From Symsagittifera roscoffensis (taxonomy: Eukaryota; Xenacoelomorpha; Acoela; Convolutidae), in assembly GCF_963678635.1 (NCBI RefSeq), contig NC_087067.1, positions 33,640,401 through 33,704,400 on the forward strand: DNA of 64,000 nucleotides, read 5' to 3'. The notes below the pieces were generated by a model that had not been told where the DNA came from, ran no database searches, and saw only the letters and a list, made by a program, of their open reading frames with translations. A program made the position numbers and the translations under genes. Shown in pieces: positions 35,810 through 48,405 of this stretch; the stretch's first letter is position 1; every line of letters begins with the position of its first letter.

Positions 35810-35929
35810 GCCTACGACCATACCATGTTGAATGCACCGGTTCTCGTCCGATCACCGAAGTTAAGCAACATTGGGCCTGGTTAGTACTTGGATGGGAGAC
35901 CGCCTGGGAACACCAGGTGTTGTAGGCTT
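35810..35929 (+). rRNA. 5S rRNA, unit 30
   Basis: Consensus gene preceded by the 31-bp deletion. The spacer has a long interrupted T tract (GTTTTTATTTTTTTTCATTC). Confidence 0.96.
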
Positions 35930-37094
35930 TTATTTAAAGCAAAAGTAATTCTTTTACTTTTATGCGCTAAGAGTTATTGCTGTTTAAAGTTCGGTGATGT
36001 CAAAAAGTTAAGCCTAATCGAGCGTGGTGCAAAAATTTCCAATGGGTCAAATTTTGGCCAAAACAAAAGAAAACCGAAAAATTTCTTTTGCAGTATCAAT
36101 TTTGTGTACAATCAGCTGCTGATAGGTCGAAAATAATGGAGATAACTTTTGGGGTATTTGAGTTATAGCCTTTTGAATTTCGGTGATTTCAAAAAAATTA
36201 GCCCAATCGAGCCTGGTGAATTGCGCGAACGGCCATAACTTGCCCAAAAATTTTAAAATTTCCAAATTTTATTATTTGGATCACAAGATCATAGTCAAAT
36301 CTTGGGAGACTGAGAAAATGAACCAATTTCGTCGGTCCAACACAAGGTTATAAGCTTTTGAAATCTCGGTGATACCAAAAAGTTAAGCCTAATCGAGCGT
36401 GGTGCAAAAAATGAAATTTTCAAAATTTTTGTTTTTATTTTTTTTTCATTCAAAATTCATTTTTTTCATCTTGTTTCATAAATTTGAGCTCAGGAAAATT
36501 CCAACGAGCCCAAAACGACGTTTGTAGCTCAAGTGTACGTGGAGTAATCATCAGTTGAAAATTTGGGGGGACCCGAATTTCGGCCATTTTGGACGAAAAT
36601 CGGCCTAAAAGCTAACTTTTAAGTTAGTGCAATTTTTTTTCTTGCATTTTTCAAGAGAATTGGGCTGCCCTCCGCTGTCGCAGAGTGCATTCAAAGAAAA
36701 CTTATCAAATAGATTTGAATACTTACCTATTTAATAAGTTTATCACAACAATTAGGCTAAAAGCAACTGACAGTATCCTGGCTGGTATTCAATCATATGC
36801 CACTTACAGTGGATGTGCGTCTATCATGCCATAGATGGTCATTCAAGGCACCTTGTACACGCTCCATAGATTTTGACCAGCTGATTTGGCCATAAAACAC
36901 ATTGGGCCAAAAAAATTCCAAACAATGTCAATTTTCAGTATTTTGTTTGAAATGCAAAAATTATAACGTGAGCGTGCAAAATTTTACATGGTATAAGAGC
37001 ATATTTTTACTCTCGCGCGAGGGCGAGTGTTTTAAAAGTAATGTACATAGACATAAGCTAGTAAGGATATAAATGAAAGCGGAGTAACTCAAAT

Positions 37095-37214
37095 GCCTAC
37101 GACCATACCATGTTGAATGCACCGGTTCTCGTCCGATCACCGAAGTTAAGCAACATTGGGCCTGGTTAGTACTTGGATGGGAGACCACCTGGGAACACCA
37201 GGTGTTGTAGGCTT
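37095..37214 (+). rRNA. 5S rRNA, unit 31
   Basis: G93A (AGACCACCTGGG) in the C-box. The tail TTTTATTCAAAG keeps T4. Confidence 0.95.
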
Positions 37215-38375
37215 TTATTCAAAGCAAAAGTAGTTCTTTTACTTTTATGCGCTAAGAGTTATTGCTGTTTAAAGTTCGGTGATGTCAAAAAGTTAAGCCT
37301 AATCGAGCGTGGTGCAAAAATTTTCAATGGGTCAATTTTTGGCCAAAACAAAAGAAAACCGAAAAATTTCTTTTGCAGTATCATTTTTGTGTACAATCAG
37401 CTGCTGATAGGTCAAAAATATTGGAGATAACTTTTGGGGTCTTTGAGTTATAGCCTTTTGAATTTCGGTGATGTCAAAAAAATAAGCCCAATCGAGCCTG
37501 GTGAATTGCGCGAACGGCCATAACTTGCCCAAAAATTTTTAAATTTCCAAATTTTATTATTTGGATCACAAGATCATAGTCAAATCTTGGGGGACTGAGA
37601 AAATGAACCAATTTCGTCGGTCCAACACAAAGTTATAAGCTTTTGAAATCTCGGTGATACCAAAAAGTTAAGCCTAATCGAGCGTGGTGCAAAAAATGAA
37701 ATTTTCAAAATTTTTGTTTTTTTTTTTCGTTCAAAGTTCATTTTTTTCATCTTGTTTCATAAATTTGAGCTCAGGACAATTACAACGAGCCCAAAACGAC
37801 GTTTGTAGCTCAAGTGTACGTGGAGTAATCATCAGTTGAAAATATGGGGGGACCCGAATTTCGGCCATTTTGGACGAAAATCGGCCTAAAAGCTAACTTT
37901 TACGTTAGTGCAATTTTTTTTCTTGCATTTTTCAAGAGAATTGGGCTGCCCTCCGCTGTCGTAGAGTGCATTCAAAGAAAACTTATCAAATAGATTTGAA
38001 TACTTACCTATTTAATAAGGTTATCACAACAATTAGGCTAAAAGCAACAGACAGTACCTTGGCTGGTATTCAATCATATGCCACTTACAGTGGATGTGCG
38101 GCTATCATGCCATTGATGGTCATTCAAGGCACCTTGTACACGCTCCATAGGTTTTGACCAGCTGATTTGGCCATAAAACACATTGGGCCAAAAAAATTCC
38201 AAACAATGTCAATTTTCAGTATTTTGTTTGAAATGCATAAATTATAACGTGAGCGTGCAAAATTTTACATGGTATAAGAGCATATTTTTACTCTCGCGCG
38301 AGGGCGAGTGTTTTAAAAGTAATGTACATAGACATAAGCTAGTAAGGATATAAATGAAAGCGGAGTAACTCAAAT

Positions 38376-38495
38376 GCCTACGACCATACCATGTTGAATG
38401 CACCGGTTCTCGTCCGATCACCGAAGTTAAGCAACATTGGGCCTGGTTAGTACTTGGATGGGAGACCGCCTGGGAACACCAGGTGTTGTAGGCTT
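38376..38495 (+). rRNA. 5S rRNA, unit 32
   Basis: Consensus gene with T4 terminator. Confidence 0.97.
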
Positions 38496-39655
38496 TTATT
38501 TAAAGCAAAAGTAATTCTTTTACTTTTATGCGCTAAGAGTTATTGCTGTTTAAAGTTCGGTGATGTCAAAAAGTTAAGCCTAATCGAGCGTGGTGCAAAA
38601 ATTTTCAATGTTTCAATTTTTGGCCAAAACAAAAGAAAACCGAAAAATTTCTTTTGCAGTATCAATTTTGTGTACAATCAGCTGCTGATAGGTCAAAAAT
38701 AACGGAGATAACTTTTGGGGTCTTTGAGTTATAGCCTTTTGAATTTCGGTGATGTCAAAAAAATAAGCCCAATCGAGCCTGGTGAATTGCGCGAACGGCC
38801 ATAACTTGCCCAAAAATTTTAAAATTTCCAAATTTTATTATTTGGATCACAAGATCATAGTCAAATCTTGGGGGACTGAGAAAATGAACCAATTTCGTCG
38901 GTCCAACACAAAGTTATAAGCTTTTGAAATCTCGGTGATACCAAAAAGTTAAGCCTAATCGAGCGTGGTGCAAAAAATGAAATTTTCAAAATTTTTGTTT
39001 TTTTTTTCGTTCAAAGTTCATTTTTTTCATCTTGTTTCATAAATTTGAGCTCAGGACAATTCCAACGAGCCCAAAACGACGTTTGTAGCTCAAGTGTACG
39101 TGGAGTAATCATCAGTTGAAAATTTGGGGGGACCCGAATTTCGGCCATTTTGGACGAAAATCGGCCTAAAAGCTAACTTTTACGTTAGTGCAATTTTTTT
39201 TCTTGCATTTTTCAAGAGAATTGGGCTGCCCTCCGCTGTCGCAGAGTGCATTCAAAGAAAACTTATCAAATAAATTTGAATACTTACCTATTTAATAAGT
39301 TTATCACAACAATTAGGCTAAAAGCAACTGACAGTATCCTGGCTGGTATTCAATCATATGCCACTTACAGTGGATGTGCGGCTATCATGCCATAGATGGT
39401 CATTCAAGGCACCTTGTACACGCTCCATAGGTTTTGACCAGCTGATTTGGCCATAAAACACATTGGGCCAAAAAAATTCCAAACAATGTCAATTTTCAGT
39501 ATTTTGTTTGAAATGCATAAATTATAACGTGAGCGTGCAAAATTTTACATGGTATAAGAGCATATTTTTACTCTCGCGCGAGGGCGAGTGTTTTAAAAGT
39601 AATGTAAATAGACATAATCTAGTAAGGATATAAATGAAAGCGGAGTAACTCAAAT

Positions 39656-39775
39656 GCCTACGACCATACCATGTTGAATGCACCGGTTCTCGTCCGATCA
39701 CCGAAGTTAAGCAACATTGGGCCTGGTTAGTACTTGGATGGGAGACCGCCTGCGAACACCAGGTGTTGTAGGCAT
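39656..39775 (+). rRNA. 5S rRNA, unit 33 (terminator lost)
   Basis: T119A turns the end into GGCATTTATTT, leaving T3 only, and G98C breaks the C78-G98 pair at the base of helix IV. Reading through to TTCTTTTAATTTTATG, about 25-35 bases on, is expected. Confidence 0.94.
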
Positions 39776-40933
39776 TTATTTAAAGCAAAAGTAATTCTTT
39801 TAATTTTATGCGCTAAGAGTTATTGCTGTTTAAAGTTCGGTGATGTCAAAAAGTTAAGCCTAATCGAGCATGGTGCAAAAATTTTCAATGGGTCAAATTT
39901 TGGCCAAAACAAAAGAAAACCGAAAAATTTCTTTTGCAGTATCAATTTTGTGTACAATCAGCTGCTGATAGGTCAAAAATAAAGGAGATAACTTTTGGGG
40001 TCTTTGAGTTATAGCCTTTTGAATTTCGGTGATGTCAAAAAAATAAGCCCAATCGAGCCTGGTGAATTGCGCGAACGGCCATAACTTGCCCAAAAATTTT
40101 AAAATTTCCAAATTTTATTGTTTGGATCACAAGATCATAATCAGATCTTGGGGGACTGAGAAAATGAACCAATTTCGTCGGTCCAACACAAAGTTATAAG
40201 CTTTTGAAATCTCGGTGATACCAAAAAGTTAAGCCTAATCGAGCGTGGTGCAAAAAATGAAATTTTCAAAATTTTTGTTTTTTTTCGTTCAAAGTTCATT
40301 TTTTTCATCTTGTTTCATAAATTTGAGCTCAGGACAATTCCAACGAGCCCAAAACGACGTTTGTAGCTCAAGTGTACGTGGAGTAATCATCAGTTGAAAA
40401 TTTGGGGGGACCCGAATTTCGGCCATTTTGGACGAAAATCGGCCTAAAAGCTAACTTTTACGTTAGTGCAATTTTTTTTCTTGCATTTTTCAAGAGAATT
40501 GGGCTGCCCTCCGCTGTCGCAGAGTGCATTCAAAGAAAACTTATCAAATAAATTTGAATACTTACCTATTTAATAAGTTTATCACAACAATTAGGCTAAA
40601 AGCAACTGACAGTATCCTGGCTGGTATTCAATCATATGCCACTTACAGTGGATGTGCGGCTATCATGCCATAGATGGTCATTCAAGGCACCTTGTACACG
40701 CTCCATAGGTTTTGACCAGCTGATTTGGCCATAAAACACATTGGGCCAAAAAAATTCCAAACAATGTCAATTTTCAGTATTTTGTTTGAAATGCATAAAT
40801 TATAACGTGAGCGTGCAAAATTTTACATGGTATAAGAGCATATTTTTACTCTCGCGCGAGGGCGAGTGTTTTAAAAGTAATGTACATAGACATAAGCTAG
40901 TAAGGATATAAATGAAAGCGGAGTAACTCAAAT

Positions 40934-41053
40934 GCCTACGACCATACCATGTTGAATGCACCGGTTCTCGTCCGATCACCGAAGTTAAGCAACATTGGGC
41001 CTGGTTAGTACTTGGATGGGAGACCGCCTGGGAACACCAGGTGTTGTAGGCAT
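40934..41053 (+). rRNA. 5S rRNA, unit 34 (terminator lost)
   Basis: T119A only; otherwise consensus. Confidence 0.95.
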
Positions 41054-42212
41054 TTATTTAAAGCAAAAGTAATTCTTTTAATTTTATGCGCTAAGAGTTA
41101 TTGCTGTTTAAAGTTCGGTGATGTCAAAAAGTTAAGCCTAATCGAGCGTGGTGCAAAAATTTTCAATGGGTCAAATTTTGGCCAAAACAAAAGAAAACCG
41201 AAAAATTTCTTTTGCAGTATCAATTTTGTGTACAATCAGCTGCTGATAGGTCAAAAATAAAGGAGATAACTTTTGGGGTCTTTGAGTTATAGCCTTTTGA
41301 ATTTCGGTGATGTCAAAAAAATAAGCCCAATCGAGCCTGGTGAATTGCGCGAACGGCCATAACTTGCCCAAAAATTTTAAAATTTCCAAATTTTATTATT
41401 TGGATCACAAGATCATAGTCAAATCTTGGGGGACTGAGAAAATGAACCAATTTCGTCGGTTCAACACAAAGTTATAAGCTTTTGAAATCTCGGTGATACC
41501 AAAAAGTTAAGCCTAATCGAGCGTGGTGCAAAAAATGAAATTTTCAAAATTTTTGTTTTTTTTTCGTTCAAAGTTCATTTTTTTCATCTTGTTTCATAAA
41601 TTTGAGCTCAGGACAATTCCAACGAGCCCAAAACGACGTTTGTAGCTCAAGTGTACGTGGAGTAATCATCAGTTGAAAATTTGGGGGGACCCGAATTTCG
41701 GCCATTTTGGACGAAAATCGGCCTAAAAGCTAACTTTTACGTTAGTGCAATTTTTTTTCTTGCATTTTTCAAGAGAATTGGGCTGCCCTCCGCTGTCGCA
41801 GAGTGCATTCAAAGAAAACTTATCAAATAAATTTGAATACTTACCTATTTAATAAGTTTATCACAACAATTAGGCTAAAAGCAACTGACAGTATCCTGGC
41901 TGGTATTCAATCATATGCCACATACAGTGGATGTGCGGCTATCATGCCATAGATGGTCATTCAAGGCACCTTGTACACGCTCCATAGGTTTTGACCAGCT
42001 GATTTGGCCATAAAACACATTGGGCCAAAAAAATTCCAAACAATGTCAATTTTCAGTATTTTGTTTGAAATGCATAAATTATAACGTGAGCGTGCAAAAT
42101 TTTACATGGTATAAGAGCATATTATTACTCTCGCGCGAGGGCGAGTGTTTTAAAAGTAATGTACATAGACATAAGCTAGTAAGGATATAAATGAAAGCGG
42201 AGTAACTCAAAT

Positions 42213-42332
42213 GCCTACGACCATACCATGTTGAATGCACCGGTTCTCGTCCGATCACCGAAGTTAAGCAACATTGGGCCTGGTTAGTACTTGGATGGGA
42301 GACCGCCTGGGAACACCAGGTGTTGTAGGCAT
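42213..42332 (+). rRNA. 5S rRNA, unit 35 (terminator lost)
   Basis: T119A only; otherwise consensus. Confidence 0.95.
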
Positions 42333-43492
42333 TTATTTAAAGCAAAAGTAATTCTTTTAATTTTATGCGCTAAGAGTTATTGCTGTTTAAAGTTCGGTGA
42401 TGTCAAAAAGTTAAGCCTAATCGAGAGTGGTGCAAAAATTTTCAATGGGTCAAATTTTGGCCAAAACAAAAGAAAACCGAAAAATTTCTTTTGCAGTATC
42501 AATTTTGTGTACAATCAGCTGCTGATAGGTCAAAAATAAAGGAGATAACTTTTGGGGTCTTTGAGTTATAGTCTTTTGAATTTCGGTGATGTCAAAAAAA
42601 TAAGCCCAATCGAGCCTGGTGAATTGCGCGAACGGCCATAACTTGCCCAAAAATTTTAAAATTTCCAAATTTTATTATTTGGATCACAAGATCATATTCA
42701 GATCTTGGGGGACTGAGAAAATGAACCAATTTCGTCGGTCCAACACAAAGTTATAAGCTTTTGAAATCCCGGTGATACCAAAAAGTTAAGCCTAATCGAG
42801 CGTGGTGCAAAAAATGAAATTTTCAAAATTTTTGTTTTTTTTTTCGTTCAAAGTTCATTTTTTTCATCTTGTTTCATAAATTTGAGCTCAGGAAAATTCC
42901 AACGAGCCCAAAACGACGTTTGTAGCTCAAGTGTACGTGGAGTAATCATCAGTTGAAAATTTGGGGGGACCCGAATTTCGGCCATTTTGGACGAAAATCG
43001 GCCTAAAAGCTAACTTTTACGTTAGTGCAATTTTTTTTCTTGCATTTTTCAAGAGAATTGGGCTGCCCTCCGCTGTCGCAGAGTGCATTCAAAGAAAACT
43101 TATAAAATAGATTTGAATACTTACCTATTTAATAATTTTATCACAACAATTAGGCTAAAAGCAACTGACAGTATCCTGGCTGGTATTCAATCATATGCCA
43201 CTTACAGTGGATGTGCGGCTATCATGCCATAGATGGTCATTCAAGGCACCTTGTACACGCTCCATAGGTTTTGACCAGCTGATTTGGCCATAAAACACAT
43301 TGGGCCGAAAAAATTCCAAACAATGTCAATTTTCAGTATTTTGTTTGAAATGCATAAATTATAACGTGAGCGTGCAAAATTGTACATGGTATAAGAGCAT
43401 TTTTTTACTCTCGCGCGAGGGCGAGTGTTTTAAAAGTAATGTACATAGACATAAGCTAGTAAGGATAAAAATGATAGCGGAGTAACTCAAAT

Positions 43493-43612
43493 GCCTACGA
43501 CCATACCATGTTGAATGCACCGGTTCTCGTCCGATCACCGAAGTTAAGCAACATTGGGCCTGGTTAGTACTTGGATGGGAGACCGCCTGGGAACACCAGG
43601 TGTTGTAGGCTT
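43493..43612 (+). rRNA. 5S rRNA, unit 36
   Basis: Consensus gene with the T4 tail restored. The TATA-like flank is changed to GGATAAAAATG. Confidence 0.97.
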
Positions 43613-44767
43613 TTATTTGAAGCAAAAGTAACTCTTTTACTTTTATGCGCTAAGAGTTATTGCTGTTTAAAGTTCGGTGATGTCAAAAAGTTAAGCCTAA
43701 TCGAGCGTGGTGCAAAAATTTTCAATGGGTCAAATATTGGCCAAAACAAAAGAAAACCGAAAAATTTCTTTTGCAGTATCAATTTTGTGTACAATCAGCT
43801 GCTGATAGGTCAAAAATAATGGAGATAACTTTTGGGGTCTTTGAGTTATAGCCTTTTGAATTTCGGTGATGTCAAAAAAATAAGCCCAATCGAGCCTGGT
43901 GAATTGCGCGAACGGCCATAACTTGCCCAAAACTTTTAAAAATTCCAAATTTTATTATTTGGATCACAAGATCATAGTCAAATCTTGGGGGACTGAGAAA
44001 ATGAACCAATTTCGTGGGTCCAACACAAAGTTATAAGCTTTTGAAATCTCGGTGATACCAAAAAGTTAAGCCTAATCGAGCGTGGTGCAAAAAATGAAAT
44101 TTTCAAAATTTTAGTTTTTTTTTCCGTTCAAAGTTCATTTTTTCATCTTGTTTCATAAATTTGAGCTCAGGACAATTCCAACGAGCCCAAAACGACGTTT
44201 GTAGCTCAAGTGTACGTGGAGTAATCATCAGTTGAAATTTTGGGGAGACCCGAATTTCGGCCATTTTGGACGAAAATCGGCCTAAAAGCTAACTTGTTAG
44301 TGCAATTTTTTTTCTTGCATTTTTCAAGAGAATTGGGCTGCCCTCCGCTGTCGCAGAGTGCATTCAAAGAAAACTTATCAAATAGATTTGAATACTTACC
44401 TACTTAATAAGTTTATCACAACAATTAGGCTAAAAGCAACTGACAGTATCCTGGCTGGTATTCAATCATATGCCACTTACAGTGGATGTGCGGCTATCAT
44501 GCCATAGATGGTCATTCAAGGCACCTTGTACACGCTCCATAGGTTTTGACCAGCTGATTTGGCCATAAAACACATTGGGCCAAAAAAATTCCAAACAATG
44601 TCAATTTTCAGTATTTTGTTTGAAATGCATAAATTATAACGTGAGCGTGCAAAATTTTACATGGTATAAGAGCATATTTTTACTCTCGCGCGAGGGCGAC
44701 TGTTTTAAAAGTAATTTACATAGACATAAGCTAGGAAGGATATAAATGAAAGCGGAGTAACTCAAAT

Positions 44768-44887
44768 GCCTACGACCATACCATGTTGAATGCACCGGTT
44801 CTCTTCCGATCACCGAAGTTAAGCAACATTGGGCCTGGTTAGTACTTGGATGGGAGACCGCCTGGGATCACCAGGTGTCGTAGGCTT
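44768..44887 (+). rRNA. 5S rRNA, unit 37 (divergent)
   Basis: G37T, A101T and T112C. T4 terminator present. The unit's other flank variants (CTAGGAAGGATA, GTAATTTACATAG) are also private. Confidence 0.93.
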
Positions 44888-46048
44888 TTATTTAAAGCAA
44901 AAGTAATTCGTTTACTTTTAAGCGCTAAGAGTTATTGCTGTTTAAAGTTCGGTGATGTCAAAAAGTTAAGCCTAATCGAGCGTGGTGCAAAAATTTTCAA
45001 TGGGTCAAATTTTGGCCAAAACAAAAGAAAACCGAAAAATTTCTTTTGCAGTATCAATTTTGTGTACAATCAGCTGCTGATAGGTCAAAAATAATGGAGA
45101 TAACTTTTGGGGTCTTTGAGTTATAGCCTTTTGAATTTCGGTGATGTCAAAAAAATAAGCCCAATCGAGCCTGGTGAATTGCGCGAACGGCCATAACTTG
45201 CCCAAAAATTTTTAAATTTCCAAATTTTATTATTTGGATCACAAGATCATAGTCAAATCTTGGGGGACTGAGAAAATGAACCAATTTCGTCGGTCCAACA
45301 CAAAGTTATAAGCTTTTGAAATCTCGGTGATACCAAAAAGTTAAGCCTAATCGAGCGTGGTGCAAAAAATGAAATTTTCAAAATTTTTGTTTTTTTTTTT
45401 CGTTCAAAGTTCATTTTTTTTCATCTTGTTTCATAAATTTGAGCTCAGGACAATTCCAACGAGCCCAAAACGACGTTTGTAGCTCAAGTGTACGTGGAGT
45501 AATCATCAGTTGAAAATTTGGGGGGACCCGAATTTCGGCCATTTTGGACGAAAATCGGCCTAAAAGCTTACTTTTACGTTAGTGCAATTTTTTTCTTGCA
45601 TTTTTCAAGAGAATTGGGCTGCCCTCCGCTGTCGCAGAGTGCATTCAAAGAAAACTTATCAAATAGATTTGAATACTTACCTATTTAATAAGTTTATCAC
45701 AACAATTAGGCTAAAAGCAACTGACAGTATCCTGGCTGGTATTCAATCATATGCCACTTACAGTGGATGTGCGGCTATCATGCCATAGATGGTCATTCAA
45801 GGCACCTTGTACACGCTCCATAGGTTTTGACCAGCTGATTTGGCCATAAAACACATTGGGCCAAAAAAATTCCAAACAATGTCAATTTTCAGTATTTTGT
45901 TTGAAATGCATAAATTATAACGTGAGCGTGCAAAATTTTAGATGGTATAAAAACATATTTTTACTCTCGCGCGAGGGCGAGTGTTTTAAAAGTAATGTAC
46001 ATAGACATAAGATAGTAAGGATATAAATGAAAGCGGAGTAACTCAAAT

Positions 46049-46168
46049 GCCTACGACCATACCATGTTGAATGCACCGGTTCTCGTCCGATCACCGAAGT
46101 TAAGCAACATTGGGCCTGTTTAGTACTTGGATGGGAGACCGCCTGGGAACACCAGGTGTTGTAGGCTT
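46049..46168 (+). rRNA. 5S rRNA, unit 38
   Basis: G71T breaks the G71-C104 pair of helix V and changes the intermediate element. Otherwise consensus. Confidence 0.94.
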
Positions 46169-47328
46169 TTATTTAAAGCAAAAGTAATTCTTTTACTTTT
46201 ATGCGCTAAGAGTTATTGCTGTTTAAAGTTCGGTGATGTCAAAAAGTTAAGCCTAATCGAGCGTGGTGCAAAAATTTTCAATGGGTCAAATTTTGGCCAA
46301 AACAAAAGAAAACCGAAAAATTTCTTTTGCAGTATCAATTTTGTGTACAATCAGCTGCTGATAGGTCAAAAAAATGGATATAACTTTTGGGGTCTTTGAG
46401 TTATAGCCTTTTGAATTTCGGTGATGTCAAAAAAATAAGCCCAATCGAGCCTGGTGAATTGCGCTAACGGCCATAACTTGCCCAAAAATTTTAAAATTTC
46501 CAAATTTTATTATTTGGATCACAAGATCATAGTCAAATCTTGGGGGACTGAAAAAATGAACCAATTTCGTCGGTCCAACACAAAGTTATAAGCTTTTGAA
46601 ATCTCGGTGATACCAAAAAAGTTAAGCCTAATCGAGCGTGGTGCAAAAAATGAAATTTTCAAAATTTTTGTTTTTTTTTTGTTCAAAGTTCATTTTTTTT
46701 CATCTTGTTTCATAAATTTGAGCTCAGGACAACTCCAACGAGCCCAAAACGACGTTTGTAGCTCAAGTGTACGTGGAGTAATCATCAGTTGAAACTTTGG
46801 GGGGACCCGAATTTCGGCCATTTTGGACGAAAATCGGCCTAAAAGCTAACTTTTACGTTAGTGCAATTTTTTTTCTTGCATTTTTCAAGAGAATTGGGCT
46901 GCCTTCCGCTGTCGCAGAGTGCATTCAAAGAAAACTTATCAAATAGATTTGAATACTTACCTATTTAATAAGTTTATCACAACAATTAGGCTAACAGCAA
47001 CTGACAGTATCCTGGCTGGTATTCAATCATATGCCACTTACAGTGGATGTGCGCCTATCATGCCATAGATGGTCATTCAAGGCACCTTGTACACGCTCCA
47101 TACGTTTTGACCAGCTGATTTGGCCATAAAACACATTGGGCCAAAAAAATTCCAAACAATGTCAATTTTCAGTATTTTGTTTGAAATGCATAAATTATAA
47201 CGTGAGCGTGCAAAATTTTACATGGTATCAGAGCATATTTTTACTCTCGCGCGAGGGCGAGTGTTTTAAAAGTAATGTACATAGACATAAGCTAGTAAGG
47301 ATATAAATGAAAGCGGAGTAACTCAAAT

Positions 47329-47448
47329 GCCTACGACCATACCATGTTGAATGCACCGGTTCTCGTCCGATCACCGAAGTTAAGCAACATTGGGCCTGGT
47401 TAGTACTTGGATGGGAGACCGCCTGGGAACACCAGGTGTTGTAGGCTT
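47329..47448 (+). rRNA. 5S rRNA, unit 39 (spacer carries the retrotransposon)
   Basis: Consensus gene. Its spacer is standard to 48271, then interrupted by 4.6 kb of inserted sequence, and resumes at 52857, giving 5,912 bp to the next gene. Confidence 0.97.
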
Positions 47449-48223
47449 TTATTTAAAGCAAAAGTAATTCTTTTACTTTTATGCGCTAAGAGTTATTGCT
47501 GTTTAAAGTTCGGTGATGTCAAAAAGTTAAGCCTAATCGAGCGTGGTGCAAAAATTTTCAATGGGTCAAATTTTGGCCAAAACAAAAGAAAACCGAAAAA
47601 TTTCTTTTGCAGTATCAATTTTGTGTACAATCAGCTGCTGATAGGTCAAAAATAGTGGAGATAACTTTTGGGGTCTTTGAGCTATAGCCTTTTGAATTTC
47701 GGTGATGTCAAAAAAATAAGCCCAATCGAGCCTGGTGAATTGCGCGAACGGCCATAACTTGCCCAAAACTTTTAAAATTTCCAAATTTTATTATTTGGAT
47801 CACAAGATCATAGTCAAATCTTGGGGGACTGAGAAAATGAACCAATTTCGTCGGTCCAACACAAAGTTATAAGCTTTTGAAATCTCGGTGATACCAAAAA
47901 GTTAAGCCTAATCGAGCGTGGTGCAAAAAATGAAATTTTCAAAATTTTTGTTTTTTTTTTCGTTCAAAGTTCATATTTTTCATCTCGTTTCATAAATTTG
48001 AGCTCAGGACAATTCCAAATAGCCCAAAACGACGTTTGTAGCTCAAGTGTACGTGGAGTAATCATCAGTTGAAAATTTGGGGGGACCCGAATTTCGGCCA
48101 TTTTGGACGAAAATCGGCCTAAAAGCTAACTTTTCAGTTAGTGCAATTTTTTTCTTGCATTTTTCAAGAGAATTGGGCTGCCCTCCGCTGTCGCAGAGTG
48201 CATTCAAAGAAAACTTATCAAAT

Positions 48224-48271
48224 AGATTTGAATACTTACCTATTTAATAAGTTTATCACAACAATTAGGCT
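48224..48271 (+). repeat. Target-site duplication, left copy
   Basis: This is spacer sequence beginning AGATTTGAATACTTACC and ending CAATTAGGCT. It is repeated at the right end of the insertion with two mismatches in 48 bases. The exact ends could shift by one or two bases because flanking bases also match. Confidence 0.85.
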
Positions 48272-48405
48272 TTCAAATAATTTATTAACGATTATAATTA
48301 CAAATTACAAAAAAGGAAAGCAATTAGTTACACATATTTAATTACAGTTAGCAGAAAAACAATACGACATCAAATGTAATATAATACACCATGAAGATAA
48401 TCATT
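48272..48405 (-). other. 3' UTR and tail of the retrotransposon
   Basis: AT-rich, non-coding sequence after the RT stop. On the minus strand it ends near GTTAATAAATTATTTGAA. It includes an AATAAA hexamer but no long poly(A) at the junction, so the tail is either absent, eroded, or of the non-poly(A) type. Confidence 0.6.

Larger units (their letters stand above)
39656..43492 (+). repeat. Sub-block of three units sharing a terminator mutation
   Basis: Units 33-35 share GGCATTTATTT, CTTTTAATTTTATGCG and AAATAAAGGAGATAAC, and the flanking spacers share AAATAAATTTGAATAC. This is a clear local family made by serial duplication or conversion. Confidence 0.9.
1..48271 (+). repeat. 5S rDNA tandem array, left segment (units 1-39)
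   Basis: Head-to-tail units, all in one orientation, each a 5S gene plus spacer. Start-to-start distances for units 1-38 are: 1280, 1277, 1508, 1834, 1281, 1279, 1283, 1636, 902, 902, 903, 896, 905, 905, 907, 1274, 1280, 1279, 1280, 1274, 1279, 1282, 1278, 1278, 1279, 1279, 1248, 1282, 1249, 1285, 1281, 1280, 1278, 1279, 1280, 1275, 1281, 1280. The near-identity of spacers as well as genes indicates concerted evolution. The array begins before base 1. Confidence 0.97.
35810..48271 (+). repeat. Run of regular long 5S units (units 30-39, up to the insertion)
   Basis: Units of 1,275-1,285 bp with standard spacers and no other gene. Units 33-35 form a sub-block sharing a mutated terminator. Unit 36 has an altered TATA-like box (GGATAAAAATGATAGC). 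Confidence 0.88.
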
